This document shows, piece after piece, positions 34,813 through 46,692 of a stretch of DNA of 64,000 nucleotides. The position numbers and the translations under genes were made by a program. Position 1 is the first letter of the stretch. Each line of letters opens with the position of its first letter. The notes under the pieces are model-generated. The model saw only the letters and a list, made by a program, of their open reading frames with translations, searched no databases and was not told the origin of the DNA. Source of the DNA: Parapristionchus giblindavisi (lineage: Eukaryota > Nematoda > Chromadorea > Rhabditida > Diplogasteridae); NCBI GenBank assembly GCA_943737045.1, contig CALSFV010000233.1, positions 806,001 through 870,000 on the forward strand, given 5' to 3'.

Positions 34813-37800
34813 ATGCCTCCAGCCACTGCCACTACAGAGAACGGAGATCACAAGACCAAGTTAGTATTGATTGATTGAAATGATTGATATCGATTGATTC
34901 AGAATCATCGGTGGTGTTCTACACAAATGGACCAATTACATGACAGGATGGCAACCGAGATATTTTGAGGTTAATGCATTATTGATCATTTTAATATTTG
35001 ATGTAATTGTGATACATGCGTCATAGAATTTCTCTGTTCATATTCGTGTAATCTCTCTTCTCTTTCCACATTTTCCTTTTCAATTCACGGACCAATGAAT
35101 CATTAATGTATCATCCTAGTGAATCCTCTTGACATTCATGACGTCATTCAAAATGTAATTTAAATTAATCATTGATGTTTCATGCTGTGATAGTTGAGTA
35201 TGAATCGGTCAAAACACAAGGAATTTGGGAATTTGCATGAATACCGTAGTTCTAATTGAATCATGTGACACGGGAAATCGATTCAGTGTCTGATATACCG
35301 TATCCAATCGATAAAGTATCTTTTAAATACCGTAATTGCAGATTTGCGATGGCACTCTGCACTACTACAAATCGAAAAAGGAGAAATCAGCGGGATGTCG
35401 TGGATCTATTGCGCTTAAAGCGGCTCGTGTACAGGTACGGTAGTTAATCAATCGATAAACCGAATACGGTAGTCTTCGTACGAGGATTCAGTTTTATTTG
35501 AAATTTCCAGATGACTGATGACTTCAACAAGTGTGAATTCTCTATAAGGATCAATGATGATATCGTATGGTACTGTAGTTTGTTGTTTATTGATTACATT
35601 ATTCATAAGTTACAGTAATCCTTTGTTTCTTGTCGTCACAGTACCCAGAAGGTACAGTAATCCTATTTGTAGGTATCTCAAGGCAGAATCGTCGATTATC
35701 AGGGATCGATGGCACCAAAGACTCATCAAGAATACGGTAAGGATATTGTTTTATCTAAAAATACATTTATTATTTTGAAAAATGCAATGAGTGAACCGGG
35801 GTTTTAGTACGTATAACATCATTGTTTATGATATCACCACATAAATGTATCAGACAGACAGTTAGACAAAATAATTAAGTCACTTGTTTGGTTGTTATCT
35901 TGATTACATTGTGATTCACTCACTACACTGTCTAGTCTAATCGTTGACAATTATATGATTTATAGGACACAATAAATATAATTCAGGTAGATGAGGAATG
36001 GGGGAAAATGTATTATTGGGGTTGTTGTAAATGCAATCAGCGATAGTAGAAGTATGACGAGACGAAAGGGTTTTATCGCTGTCTCTATTAATAAATTTAA
36101 TAGAGTAAATAGCGTGCCTCTGACTGTATCGCAATCAGTTATATTTCGTTCTATTCCTCTGATATCATTTTAGCTGTTGGCTAGCATTGGAACTATTTCC
36201 CCATTCATTCACTTGTGTACCCTTTCCATCCTCTCGCTCTGTTCGTTTTTATTTGTTGATTGATCAATGCTATCCCATATTTCGTCATAAAGGACGAAGA
36301 GCATATTACTATAGCAAGATCAATCGTAGACTAGGAAGAATTTTATCGCCAAGGAACAGTTTTCTCACATTGGAATTAGACAAAAACTTGCGTATTTCTA
36401 GTGTTCTAGCGTGAGTGGTGACCAAAAGCATACATGCTGAGAGCTGAAGACTGCGAAGTTTATTCAAATAGGTTTAGATTGCTTTGACACTATTTGATTG
36501 GATCGAAAACGATATCGAGTGGATTATTCACTATAGGTTTAACATGGTGAATCTATGTTTCAAGATTTCCCTATCATTGAAAGGTCATTAATATTTGATA
36601 TTAGTGCTGACATATCATATAAATGCTTTACTGTATTATAGTTTAATAGTATTTAATGCTATCTTTACTTTACTTTTACAGTTTGAGTCAAGTAAGGTCG
36701 ATTATCTACATATAAAAACAAAATATGCTAATAAAAATATAACCTATTTAAAATATGATAGTAAACTCATTAAAAAGGGAGAATATATGTGAATTAAAAG
36801 AATTACACGTGATTACCTAAATTAATGACTCCTTCTCACCCTGTAGGTTATGATCGGTCTATCACAAGACTCCGCCCCCTTGAACCTCTGTCCCGCCTCC
36901 TTCATTGCTTATCTCATATTGCTATAACTATTTCTATCTGTATTTCCAGATATAATTCGACAAATTTCACTTACTTTCTTTTCTCATCTTCTTGGTCTCT
37001 TCTATCCCTTCTACTCTCTCGCATCTTTTATTCCTTCTACTCTCTCATCCATCTCTCTACCCATCGTCTCTTCTATTCCCTCTGCTCTCTCATCCGTCCA
37101 TCTACCCATCCCAGCCCTCTTCTATTCCTTCTGTTCTCTTACACAATGACTAACTCTTGTGTTTTCTTCCTCCAACGTCCATCTCTTCATCTTCCTCTTT
37201 CTCTGTAGTCATCGATATATCTATGACCATCCCCTTATCCATATTGACCTTTCCGAAGTTTTCCCTCACAACTATCTTCACTCTCTTGTTTTTCCACACT
37301 CTCTCACACTCGTCACTCTGCGTCTCTAGTAATCCGTCACTCATTGCGCATCCTTTCATTCATCTCTTTATTTGTCTGGTACTCTCCCCTGTTCCTAGCC
37401 TCTCTCTGCCCCATCCCCTCCCTTCTCCTCCTCTCCTCCATTTCTATAGGCTATGTCTGTATGACGTCGACGTAGATGAAATAGAAAGGAGGAAGAGAAA
37501 TGACGGGGGGGGGGGGGACTAGGAACGCTTTGATTTGCCCTTTCCCATCCCTTCTCCTCCTCTTCTTCTTTTCTTCTCCTTTTGCCTATTCTCACCAGTT
37601 CATTCTTCCAATATGTGTCTGTCTAGCGCCTTTTGTCCAACCACTCCTTCTATATTCCTCATTGTGATTTTTCCGTTCCACGAGTATCCCAAGAATTCCG
37701 CCCTCCTTGTTTTTCGGTGTCAAATGGGAATCTTCTCTAATATACGACGACAGCATCTACTATTGAGACGTCCATCTGAGGCTAGGAGTAATGAGGTCTT

Positions 37801-40800
37801 TATTCAGGGATCTTATTACATTTTTTGTCTTTTTATGTATTGCCATTGATAGTATTGCGATGTAAAAGCTTGAACATTTCGCACAAATCTGTGATTATTG
37901 TTGTTGGTAGTGGAACTGTTAGAATAACTAAATAACACTTTATACACTTTATGTGTCGATAACTGTGCACTTTTCATACCTGTGGTGGTTTGATTCTCGA
38001 CACGATTTGATTACTATAGTGATTAAGGGGGGGATTACGGTAGGGGGAGATGGAGTGAGGGGTGCCAAGTTCATCGTCAGCTAGCAAAGGCGATTAAGCG
38101 CGTAGCGCGCTTACTGACTGGATTGCATGTCTGGCGGGGGTTAAAAATTGAAACATCAAAGATCAAAGATCAATCCTGATTACAGTAATCCTCATTGCAG
38201 GATTCGGACTATTCGAGCAAGAGCCATTCACGAACGCCGTCGGTCGCATCGAGCAATGTGAGTGTGCAGCAACTACAACTGTTGCAGGAACAACAAGGAC
38301 AAAGAGTATGGTGGTTAAAACATTTTTATGATCGTTAGGTCGATAAATGATTTACGGCAGGTTGTTTGAAAAAAGCATCCACTGTGAGATCCATATGCAC
38401 GTGTTCCGTATAGGTGGTATGCGCAAACTAGTTTCATTTTCTTACAATTAGCTCTGATCCAAGTATGCACTTTCTTTAGCCCGAGGCATTTTCAATCCAA
38501 ACTCTACCTATGACAATCTCTGATTGTTTATGTCTCTGCTTCTCTCCGCCTCTTTCTATCTAGCTAGACTCTGCTCGTCTCTACGATCATTCCGATCATT
38601 GCTTACTATTACACAGTCTCGATATCGATAGTTCAATTCACTTTCATAAAAGATAGTCTACTCATCATTACTCTCTCTTTCTAACACAAAGTTTTTCGGG
38701 GACACGCTCTTTTCTCTATATTGTTCGTGTTATCGATTAATTTTCGTCCATTGCTCGCTTGATTATGTAGTGAAAGTCGTATGGATAAATGCTGCGTTGG
38801 CGTAATGTGTGTGTTCTTATCAAATTTCGTTGCAGGAGACAGTGATAGCAGAGCGTATCATTGAATTGGGAAGCTATCGTGAATTGTGTGAATCACAGAT
38901 GGATGAGATTGTACGAGAGCTTGAACAGGTAAAGGGGCGGAGCTTTCTCCCAAATGAAAATGGGCGGAGCCTAATCACATTTCCGTACAGATTGTGGGCG
39001 AGACTGGAGTGGTGAGCAAGCACAAGTTGTTGAGTCTGAAGGCGACTCACATTGCGATGCTGTCGAATGTCGATAGGATACTACAATTGGCTGCCGAACA
39101 CACGGTAATTGTTTAGTTTTAGAATGTTTAAAGGCTGTATGTCTCTTTGTTTGTCTATTTGTGTCTTTATTCGTTGATGATGATCATCCTTTTATGTTAG
39201 ATGTTAGATATCTACTCAATCATTTCTAAATATACGTCCCCTATTTTCTAATCATAAGTTTGAACGAATGAATTTGCCATTGGGCACTGTGATTCCGACA
39301 ATCATGATCATTTTAGTCAAAGCGTAAGGTGAATTAGGAAGATGTGTTTAAACCAGACAGTAGTGTATCAGGGGGATTCGTCTACTGTGATCAATTTCTC
39401 CATTTTTCTATGTGTTGGTTGTTGCTCTTTTGAATTGGCCACTAGAGAGAGTAGTCAAGGCCGCGCACATTCCCTTCCTCATATCCATCTTTCTCATCTA
39501 CACCTCTGTCTTCTTCTTCTTTTCCTTCTCGCTCTATTCACCTGGTTGTTTCATGTTTCTATGTATGATGATGTAACTGGCAGATCTGGGGAGAGGTGAT
39601 TTTATGTGCGTGAATCACTCTACAGATTTTCGAAATGCAACCAAGTTTTCAAAAACAAATCCCAAAATGCGGCCAGGCTTCATAGTTTGTAACGTACTTT
39701 TCGATCTACGGTAAGGATGAATAGATAGATGGGATGGAGAATGAATGATATAGATAGGGGTGGATAGGAGAGAGGGTAGATCATCGGTGTAACATGTACT
39801 AATACCCATTCAATCTCTACATGAACACCCTTTTTTTCTGCATACACTTTCCAATACACTTTTCGCCCTGTACCTCCACTGTCCCGATCAATGGAAAACA
39901 TTACCGTATATTCTGTTCCGTGAAATGATAACTGCTATCACGCGTTTTTCCTCTTCGCTCTGGTGGATATTTCAATCAAGATGTGGCATGTTCAATCAAT
40001 TTATTCATTTCAAGTATAATACTAGATGAAGGGAGGGGGCCGTTCTTCAGTTCCTCCACTGTTCTTGGTCTCACCATTGTGTATTGATCCTCTTGAACTC
40101 ATCTTTCCTTGTTATGTGGCATGTTTCTTTCACAGTTTTAGCCATCCATTTCACAAACGTGATAAAAGATGATGCGATTCGATGTCCTCTTCGCATTACC
40201 CACTAAATGTCCCGGAGCGTTTCCTCATTTCCGGCGCACATTTTAGATTATCTTGATTACGTAGATGGATGGGAACTGAAAATGTTGCTAGAAGAGCTCG
40301 TGAATAGTTAATTGTAAGTAGCCTCGTTACTGATTGTAGTTTGTAGTCGCATTTAATCTAATTGAGTGATAACAATTTGCATATGACTGATTTGCATAAA
40401 CATATTGATTATGGCGAGACGTCTATCAAAGCCGATTCGTTTATCGTCCACCACGTTGTCAACTAGTCTGCTGTCAATAAGTAGTCTGCCTTCCTTGATT
40501 GATCTTTGATCTCCTAATTGATCTTTGATCTCTTGCTTGTTCTTTGATCTATGATGATACGTTGCTTACGCGCGTGCTTGTACGAGGTGCCCAGTTCGGA
40601 GGATGAATGTGATGATGTAGGTTGTGGGTAGTGGTGTTGGTGTGTGCGTTTTGTCTTCTGTCTTTTGTCATACGTCGTCGGTATACGATGCACTCGTTTC
40701 ACACCATAATGATAATTGTGTCCTTTCAGGAGATGGCTCAGGTTCACAAACCACTGACGTCACCTGTCTCGCCAGCTCCATGCATACAGCCACCAAAAGA

Positions 40801-43410
40801 GATGCCATCACAGAAGAAGAAAGGTTGGTGGTGTGCCAGACTTGGTGCATAGCGTGTGCTTAAGAAGGCGACGTTTACTAACTGTACGCTTCTTTAGTGC
40901 TTCCATCGACATCATCTTCAGACGATAAGGATGTCGTAATCAAGTCGCAGCCACCATCTACTACAGCTACAGTAGCCAGCGGCTTCGTAAGTGTAATTGG
41001 GAAACGTCGTCGCATGGATGGTGTACTGTAGTAAACATGTGAATACGGTAGTTCTCCTTACAGTTGAGTGACGATGAAGAGTTCTTCGATGCTACATCGG
41101 AACGAGGTGATGCAGAGGAGGCGACGTCTCCGAATGAATCATACACCACTGCACCACGACCACCATCAGGTACGGTAATTGGATATTATTGATTTGATTT
41201 GAAGGGGGATAATATTCATTGATTTGCAACAATGATCATGAACTGCGAGATAATAGATATAGGTATTAATAGATCATGTAATGCGATTTGCATTACATTA
41301 ATGCCCATTTTGTGGACTAGAATGACTGTTCGAATAAGCTCATTATACTTTTGATGCAATATTTATGGATCATTTATCATCGATCATTTACCATTGTTAA
41401 TAGATTAGTCTCATAGTGAAATAACCCTATCTTTACTGTTCATTCCCTCCATGCAACGTCTAAAGAAGCGGTTTGCTTTGTCTAAACAGCAAGTGCATTC
41501 TGAGCCTAGCAATGCACCTCAGATGAATATTGGTGTGGTGGTGTTGAGTGTGTACGACTACAGTAAACCATTGTATTTGTAGACCACACCAACTCGGATA
41601 TCACACCAGTCTCGAGCACCACCGACTTGACTACGGTCGTTGAAAAGGAGACTGAGAGGGTCAGTTTGCGATTACTGTAGTTCAATCGATAATTAGCTTT
41701 ATTATCGATTTAATCTTGATACCTTCAGCATCTTCCCTTTGGCTGCTTTGATTCTCCAGCGTTCTCACAGTCACACACTCTGTCTGCAGAGGTACGGTAA
41801 CTACATCTTGATTCGTTGACTGAGTATCATGATCTACCCGTTGACAATCAACCAATCTATCGATTTACCGTATTTCAGGTCCATCGCCTCGTCAAAGATC
41901 AGTTGGATTATGCATTGAATGGTGAGATTATTGATTATTGATACGCCAAGCTTGTGATTTGCTTGCGGTAATAGTGATTGAGTGATAATGACCATACTAC
42001 TTTTTGCTTTATCTTGATTATTGATTTATTGATTGATTCAGGCGCGTCTGATCCCACCCTGTGGACATTGTTCGCTAGCGATGGTGAGATGAAGATGTAC
42101 AAGCGAGAGGTACGGTAGAGATATTGATTGATTGATTGATAAATCAATACTGATTGATAATATTGATCGATTGATATTCAGATCGAACAAGATGGCCTCC
42201 CCGTTGATCCTCTCAAGGCACTCCATTCAGTCAAGGGAGTCTCAGCTCTAGAGTATATGCACTACTTCTTCGATGCACAGTACAAGATGGGATGGGATCA
42301 TACTCTTGACGCGATGAAGGTGGGTGTACTGTAGTCTGATTGAGTTATTGATTGATTGAAGGTGATTGAGAAGATCTCGGATGATCTCGTGGTACTCCAT
42401 CAGAAGCACAAGACTGTCAGTATTGTATTATATTTTCGGTGAAATACGAAGCTTGAATTACTTTTCATAGTCTTTAGCAAATAAATGTAATGGTTGAAAC
42501 AGGAAAATGCCAGTTAATGTACGGCTTATCATCAGTTTGCTTGTAGTCTAGACTGTAGTTTGTAATGTTGTAATTGTGCACTCCCTGGCATATCTACCGT
42601 ACTCAAATGAATCATCATCTTACCGTATCCGTACCATAATCTCGATACCGTAATCAGGTGTGGCCAGCAGCTCCTCGTGAGTCACTCTTCTGGTCTCATC
42701 TCCGTAGAGTCGATGAAAGAAGATCATCGGGTGCTCATGACTGCTATATCGTGTGTAATAAGGATATCAAGAGGGCAGATGTGCCGGTTGGTTGATCTTT
42801 GATCTTTGAACTTTATATTTTGAAGTTTGTAGCTTGGAAATTGGTATAGACAGTTTAATTTTAAATATTATTTTGATTGAATGACATAATTATCATGGAG
42901 TCGCTAGGAGAGATATTTATTATAATATTTATATTATTCCTTTCAGCTCGGTTCATCGTCTGCCGTTCGTGTTGGACTCACCGTATCGATGATTTGCGAG
43001 ACTCATATCGATAATCCACAGGTGCATATTTGAATCTCCCGCCTTCTACCGTAATCTGTAGCCAAGATTTGAAATATTAATTTCTTTGACATTCAGAACC
43101 TTCCACTGTCTGAGCTGCCCCGTAGTGCCTTCACGTGCAAGATCATCTACGTTTCCTCTGGTGAGTATCGTATGCCTCAAGTCTTACTGTAATCTTATCT
43201 GCGGTACCTTTAGATAACGGAGACTATTGGTTACTGTACATTTTCGTAATTGATTATCTTAATGATTATTTCATTTCAGTCCATCCTGGTGGTTGGGTTC
43301 CCACATCGGCCCTTCGTCATGTCTACAAACGAGAATATCCAAAGTTCCTTCGTACCTTCACTACATTCGTTGTTGATCGAGTCAAGAACCAAGAGAAAGT
43401 GGCCATCTGA
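34813..43410 (+). CDS. cert-1: Ceramide transfer protein (CERT; PH and START domains)
   Basis: Twenty-one exons join in frame: 34813-34859, 34903-34969, 35342-35434, 35511-35569, 35673-35736, 38201-38305, 38836-38928, 38991-39104, 40730-40823, 40898-40986, 41064-41169, 41583-41659, 41729-41791, 41879-41921, 42042-42109, 42182-42319, 42362-42415, 42658-42786, 42947-43021, 43097-43160 and 43280-43410 (TGA); about 590 residues. CERT carries ceramide from ER to trans-Golgi for sphingomyelin synthesis. An N-terminal PH domain ([44 protein letters not shown]) would bind PI4[16 protein letters not shown] Ser-rich stretch and a coiled segment follow. [11 protein letters not shown] resembles the FFAT motif that binds VAP on the ER. 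The C-terminal START domain reads [52 protein letters not shown] and [20 protein letters not shown]. Length and order match animal CERT. Confidence 0.95.
35737..38200 (+). other. Large CERT intron 5
   Basis: These 2.46 kb separate the PH-domain exons from the Ser-rich linker. The stretch 36,830-37,620 is strongly pyrimidine-rich (TCTCTCATCC- and TTCTATTCC-type repeats), with a G13 run at 37505-37517. A short perfect hairpin (TAAGCGCG/CGCGCTTA) lies at 38095-38113. Two AAAGATC heptads precede the acceptor near 38,158. No nested gene was seen. Confidence 0.65.
39105..40729 (+). other. CERT intron 8
   Basis: A 1.6 kb intron without coding signal. It contains a fragment related to the hAT-like element at 28764-28967 (39670-39710) and three TTGATCTTTGATCTC heptad-like units near 40,498-40,550. 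Confidence 0.6.
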
Positions 43411-45324
43411 AGATCCCTTGAGCTATTATACGGATACGGTCCCGGCTTCCAAACATTCCCCCGTTTTAAATATTGATTGATTCATTTTAGCTGACTTTTA
43501 TCCACTATATTTGTTCACTTGCTAATGCTATAACTGAGTTCACTTCCACTCCCCCCCCCCCCCCCCCAAAGAGCACATCCCCAATAGTCTGTTTTGTTGT
43601 ACAGCAATGCTACATAAGTGTATACTATACTATCTATATTCCCCGTGTACTGTAACATCAAATACGATATTATAATCATTTTGCAATGCCTCTTTTTGTG
43701 ATACGGTAATCAGATTACGGTAGAGCCCTTTTGTGAGACATAATTGTACGTACACGATCACTACCAACACTGATGAATCAGAGTCTTTTTCCCCCTAATT
43801 TGCCTCCTTTTGTCTTTTGCCCTCTAAGCATTTCCAAGCTTGTTTTAAAGTATTACAAGTGTACATATGCCCACATGGTGAATGATTATGGCCCAAAGTG
43901 TACTGTAAATAAATTTGACATGGTGTCATTTGAGAAACGTCGACTTGTTCTGCACAACAAAGGTTATGAGGCCTGAGAGTATTGTAACTAGGAGCATGGT
44001 GTGGCGATGGTGTGCTTACCGTATACCTTTTGTAGATTACGAATGTGACGTGCTGATTTACTAATTTGTGTGCCAAATATCGATTTATAGTCTACTACTG
44101 ACAATGAAGACCAAGAGTGGTGAGTACTAAATAATGTTTAAATATCGTAATCCAAGCAATATCGATTAGCTTTGCACGTATGAAATTCAGGAATTTGATA
44201 ATTTGTCCAAATATATTGATAGAATGAGGCAGATCATCCAGAAGAAGTTATTGATATGGCAATGTGACAGGAACATATGAAGAATGTATGACAAGAAGAT
44301 ATAACCATTGATAGACTACCGTAACCCTGGTTTCGTTTACACCGTATCCTCTGCATACTGTACAATGTGGACAATGCAATATCCATTAGTATCCTTTCAA
44401 CAGTACCTAATGTTGATCTACGTGAAAACACTAAGTGATTCGATGGGTATTTGCTCTTTAGCTTGCCTCTATCTACTTCCGTTACTCTCCTCTTCTGATA
44501 CACACACACTCTCGCTTTCTCTAACTGTATGAACCCTCTTGATTTAGTACGCTCTCTCGCTCCATTCTATAAGTGATTATTGTAGTTTAGGCGTGTGAGA
44601 GCACAGTGGGTTGTTCAGAAGTTAAGTGGCGGTAGAATAAGTTATAGTTCACATAGTGCAGTCCTTATTTCACTGTCCTTTGATATAACGCCAATTGGTG
44701 TGCGGTGCGCTAACCCGTTGATCACGGGTTTCACGAATACCTTATCCTTTTTTTCAAAGTTACGGTTGATAATATATCTGATCTTAGTATGTTCTCTGAA
44801 TCATAAAACACAATAGTAATAGAAAACTCTCCAAAGATGGACTTTTTGATTATTGATCGATGAATATTAATCATTGAATATTGATGATCGCCCATTGTCC
44901 AACCAGTTTGTATGTTTATTTAGTCTTTCTATTACTCAACTCAAGAATGACTTCTACTATGCAGTTCTTGTTTCGTTCACTGTTCTATCTACTCCGTCAT
45001 CCTGATTCAGGATCATTGATGTATCCTTACACTAAATGATTAATATCCATCCTATTGAATCATGGTGTCTATCTCTCGTCTGATATAGGGATGTAGTTAC
45101 TCCTCTCCATCTGGTGTCTTGATGTAGAATCATTGTTCCTTCCACTCATTGGACATTAATCAATCTCCCTGAAAACTACTCTCATTTACTCTGAAAACTG
45201 CGCCCTCCATTGGTGATTATAATAGTCTTTTAGAAACGCGCAATCTTTCTCTAACTCTATTTCTGTGTCTATCTCTTTGTCCGTCTCTGTGTAACACATC
45301 TAGCTGTCCCACTCGGACTCTTTC

Positions 45325-45400
<76 letters not shown>

Positions 45401-45429
45401 TCTCTCTCCCTCCCTCCCTCTCTCTCCCG

Positions 45430-45468
<39 letters not shown>

Positions 45469-46692
45469 CCTCTCTCTCTCTCTATCCCTCTCTCTCTATC
45501 CCTCTATCTCTCAAGTTCCCTCTTTCTCTCTCCAAAACTCGACTAAAACTGCTGATCGTCTAAAGTGAATGTTTTGCTGTTCCCTCTTTCCATTCACTCA
45601 ATATCTCATTCGGTTTCCCCTTCTTCCTTTTGACTATTATTTATTCTCTCTATTGTGAAAAGAATATTGATTGATTTATATGGCTTATTGGTGGATGAGG
45701 GGGGGGGAGTTATTCCCCAACTTCTATAGCTGACTATAATCGTATCTCGCTTCTTTTATGTGTCATGTGTACTTTTAAAGTAGAATGTAGGATGTGTAAT
45801 AGTCTGGTATACTGTAAGTGATTAGCGTATCTTCTAGTCCTCTTTTACAATACTCTATGGAATATAGAATCTAAGAAAGTTCTGCATACCTTTTATTATC
45901 TAATCGGGTATAAAACATATCTAATCAAGTGTTGGATCAACTATAACCAAACGATACGATATAAGCGAGAGTGTCTGATATAAGGTTTGATCCTGCTAGA
46001 ACTTTGATGTTCTTATCAGACTATAATCTAGGGTGTGACGGTGAGAATATTCATTACTTCCTGAGGCGTATGCATGAACATTGACAATCGGTTTGCCAAC
46101 GTCTCTATTTGTTGTTCTCTCTCTAGTTACAACGATTTGTCTGTCTCACAAATTTGGATTTGACAAGCGGATAAGGGAGATTATCCGAGTAGTGCAGTTT
46201 GTAAAGTATTTGGAATATTTTCATCCGATTGCAGTCATTTTTTGAATACACTTTTCTGTATTGGATATTCCATTATTATAAGGTCGAATGTGTTCAAAAG
46301 AAAATAAATGAAGTGAAATGAAGAAGGGGATGTGACCGTTTTGTATGATTTATTTCAATATCGAACGAAGCATGATAAAAAATAAAATATAGTATAACGA
46401 CTTCCTTTGCGCGAATAATGGTTCTGTGTTTCTCTCTCATGATAATATTATAATAATAATAATATTAGTATTATTATTACTCATCTCATGACATGTCCAT
46501 TGTATGCATAGCCTATTGTGAATGGAATGGTATGAACGATTCTTTTTTTTGTCCCCTTCCCCCCAGTCAATCGAATTGAGTCATGCGTCCATCTTAGTAG
46601 TCCATGATTCATTAGAGAGAAAGACGTCTTGAACAGCATTTGTCATGCTATTGATTTATTTGATTATGTGATTATTGATTGATTGATTCCAG
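43411..46692. other. Intergenic region with simple repeats
   Basis: A C17 run (43551-43567) and an AAATAAA at about 43,907 follow the CERT stop. A short block around 44,110-44,280 has splice-like borders, but no frame could be carried across it. The rest is pyrimidine-rich with an extended TC microsatellite. An AT-rich hairpin of ATAATATTATAATAATAATA type lies at about 46,440-46,480. The 5' end of the next gene may lie here but could not be located. Confidence 0.5.
45328..45535. repeat. (TC)n microsatellite
   Basis: About 200 bases of nearly uninterrupted TC dinucleotides with occasional CCCTCTC interruptions. It is likely polymorphic in length and a risk for assembly error. Confidence 0.97.

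Noticed and set aside
36825..37522. Long Ser/Leu-rich open frames in CERT intron 5
   Set aside because: They reflect the TCTC/TTCC pyrimidine tract rather than a conserved protein, and open frames occur on both strands.
44095..44310. Possible short exons (NEADHPEEVIDMAM then stop)
   Set aside because: No frame could be carried across the apparent splice sites from a start codon.
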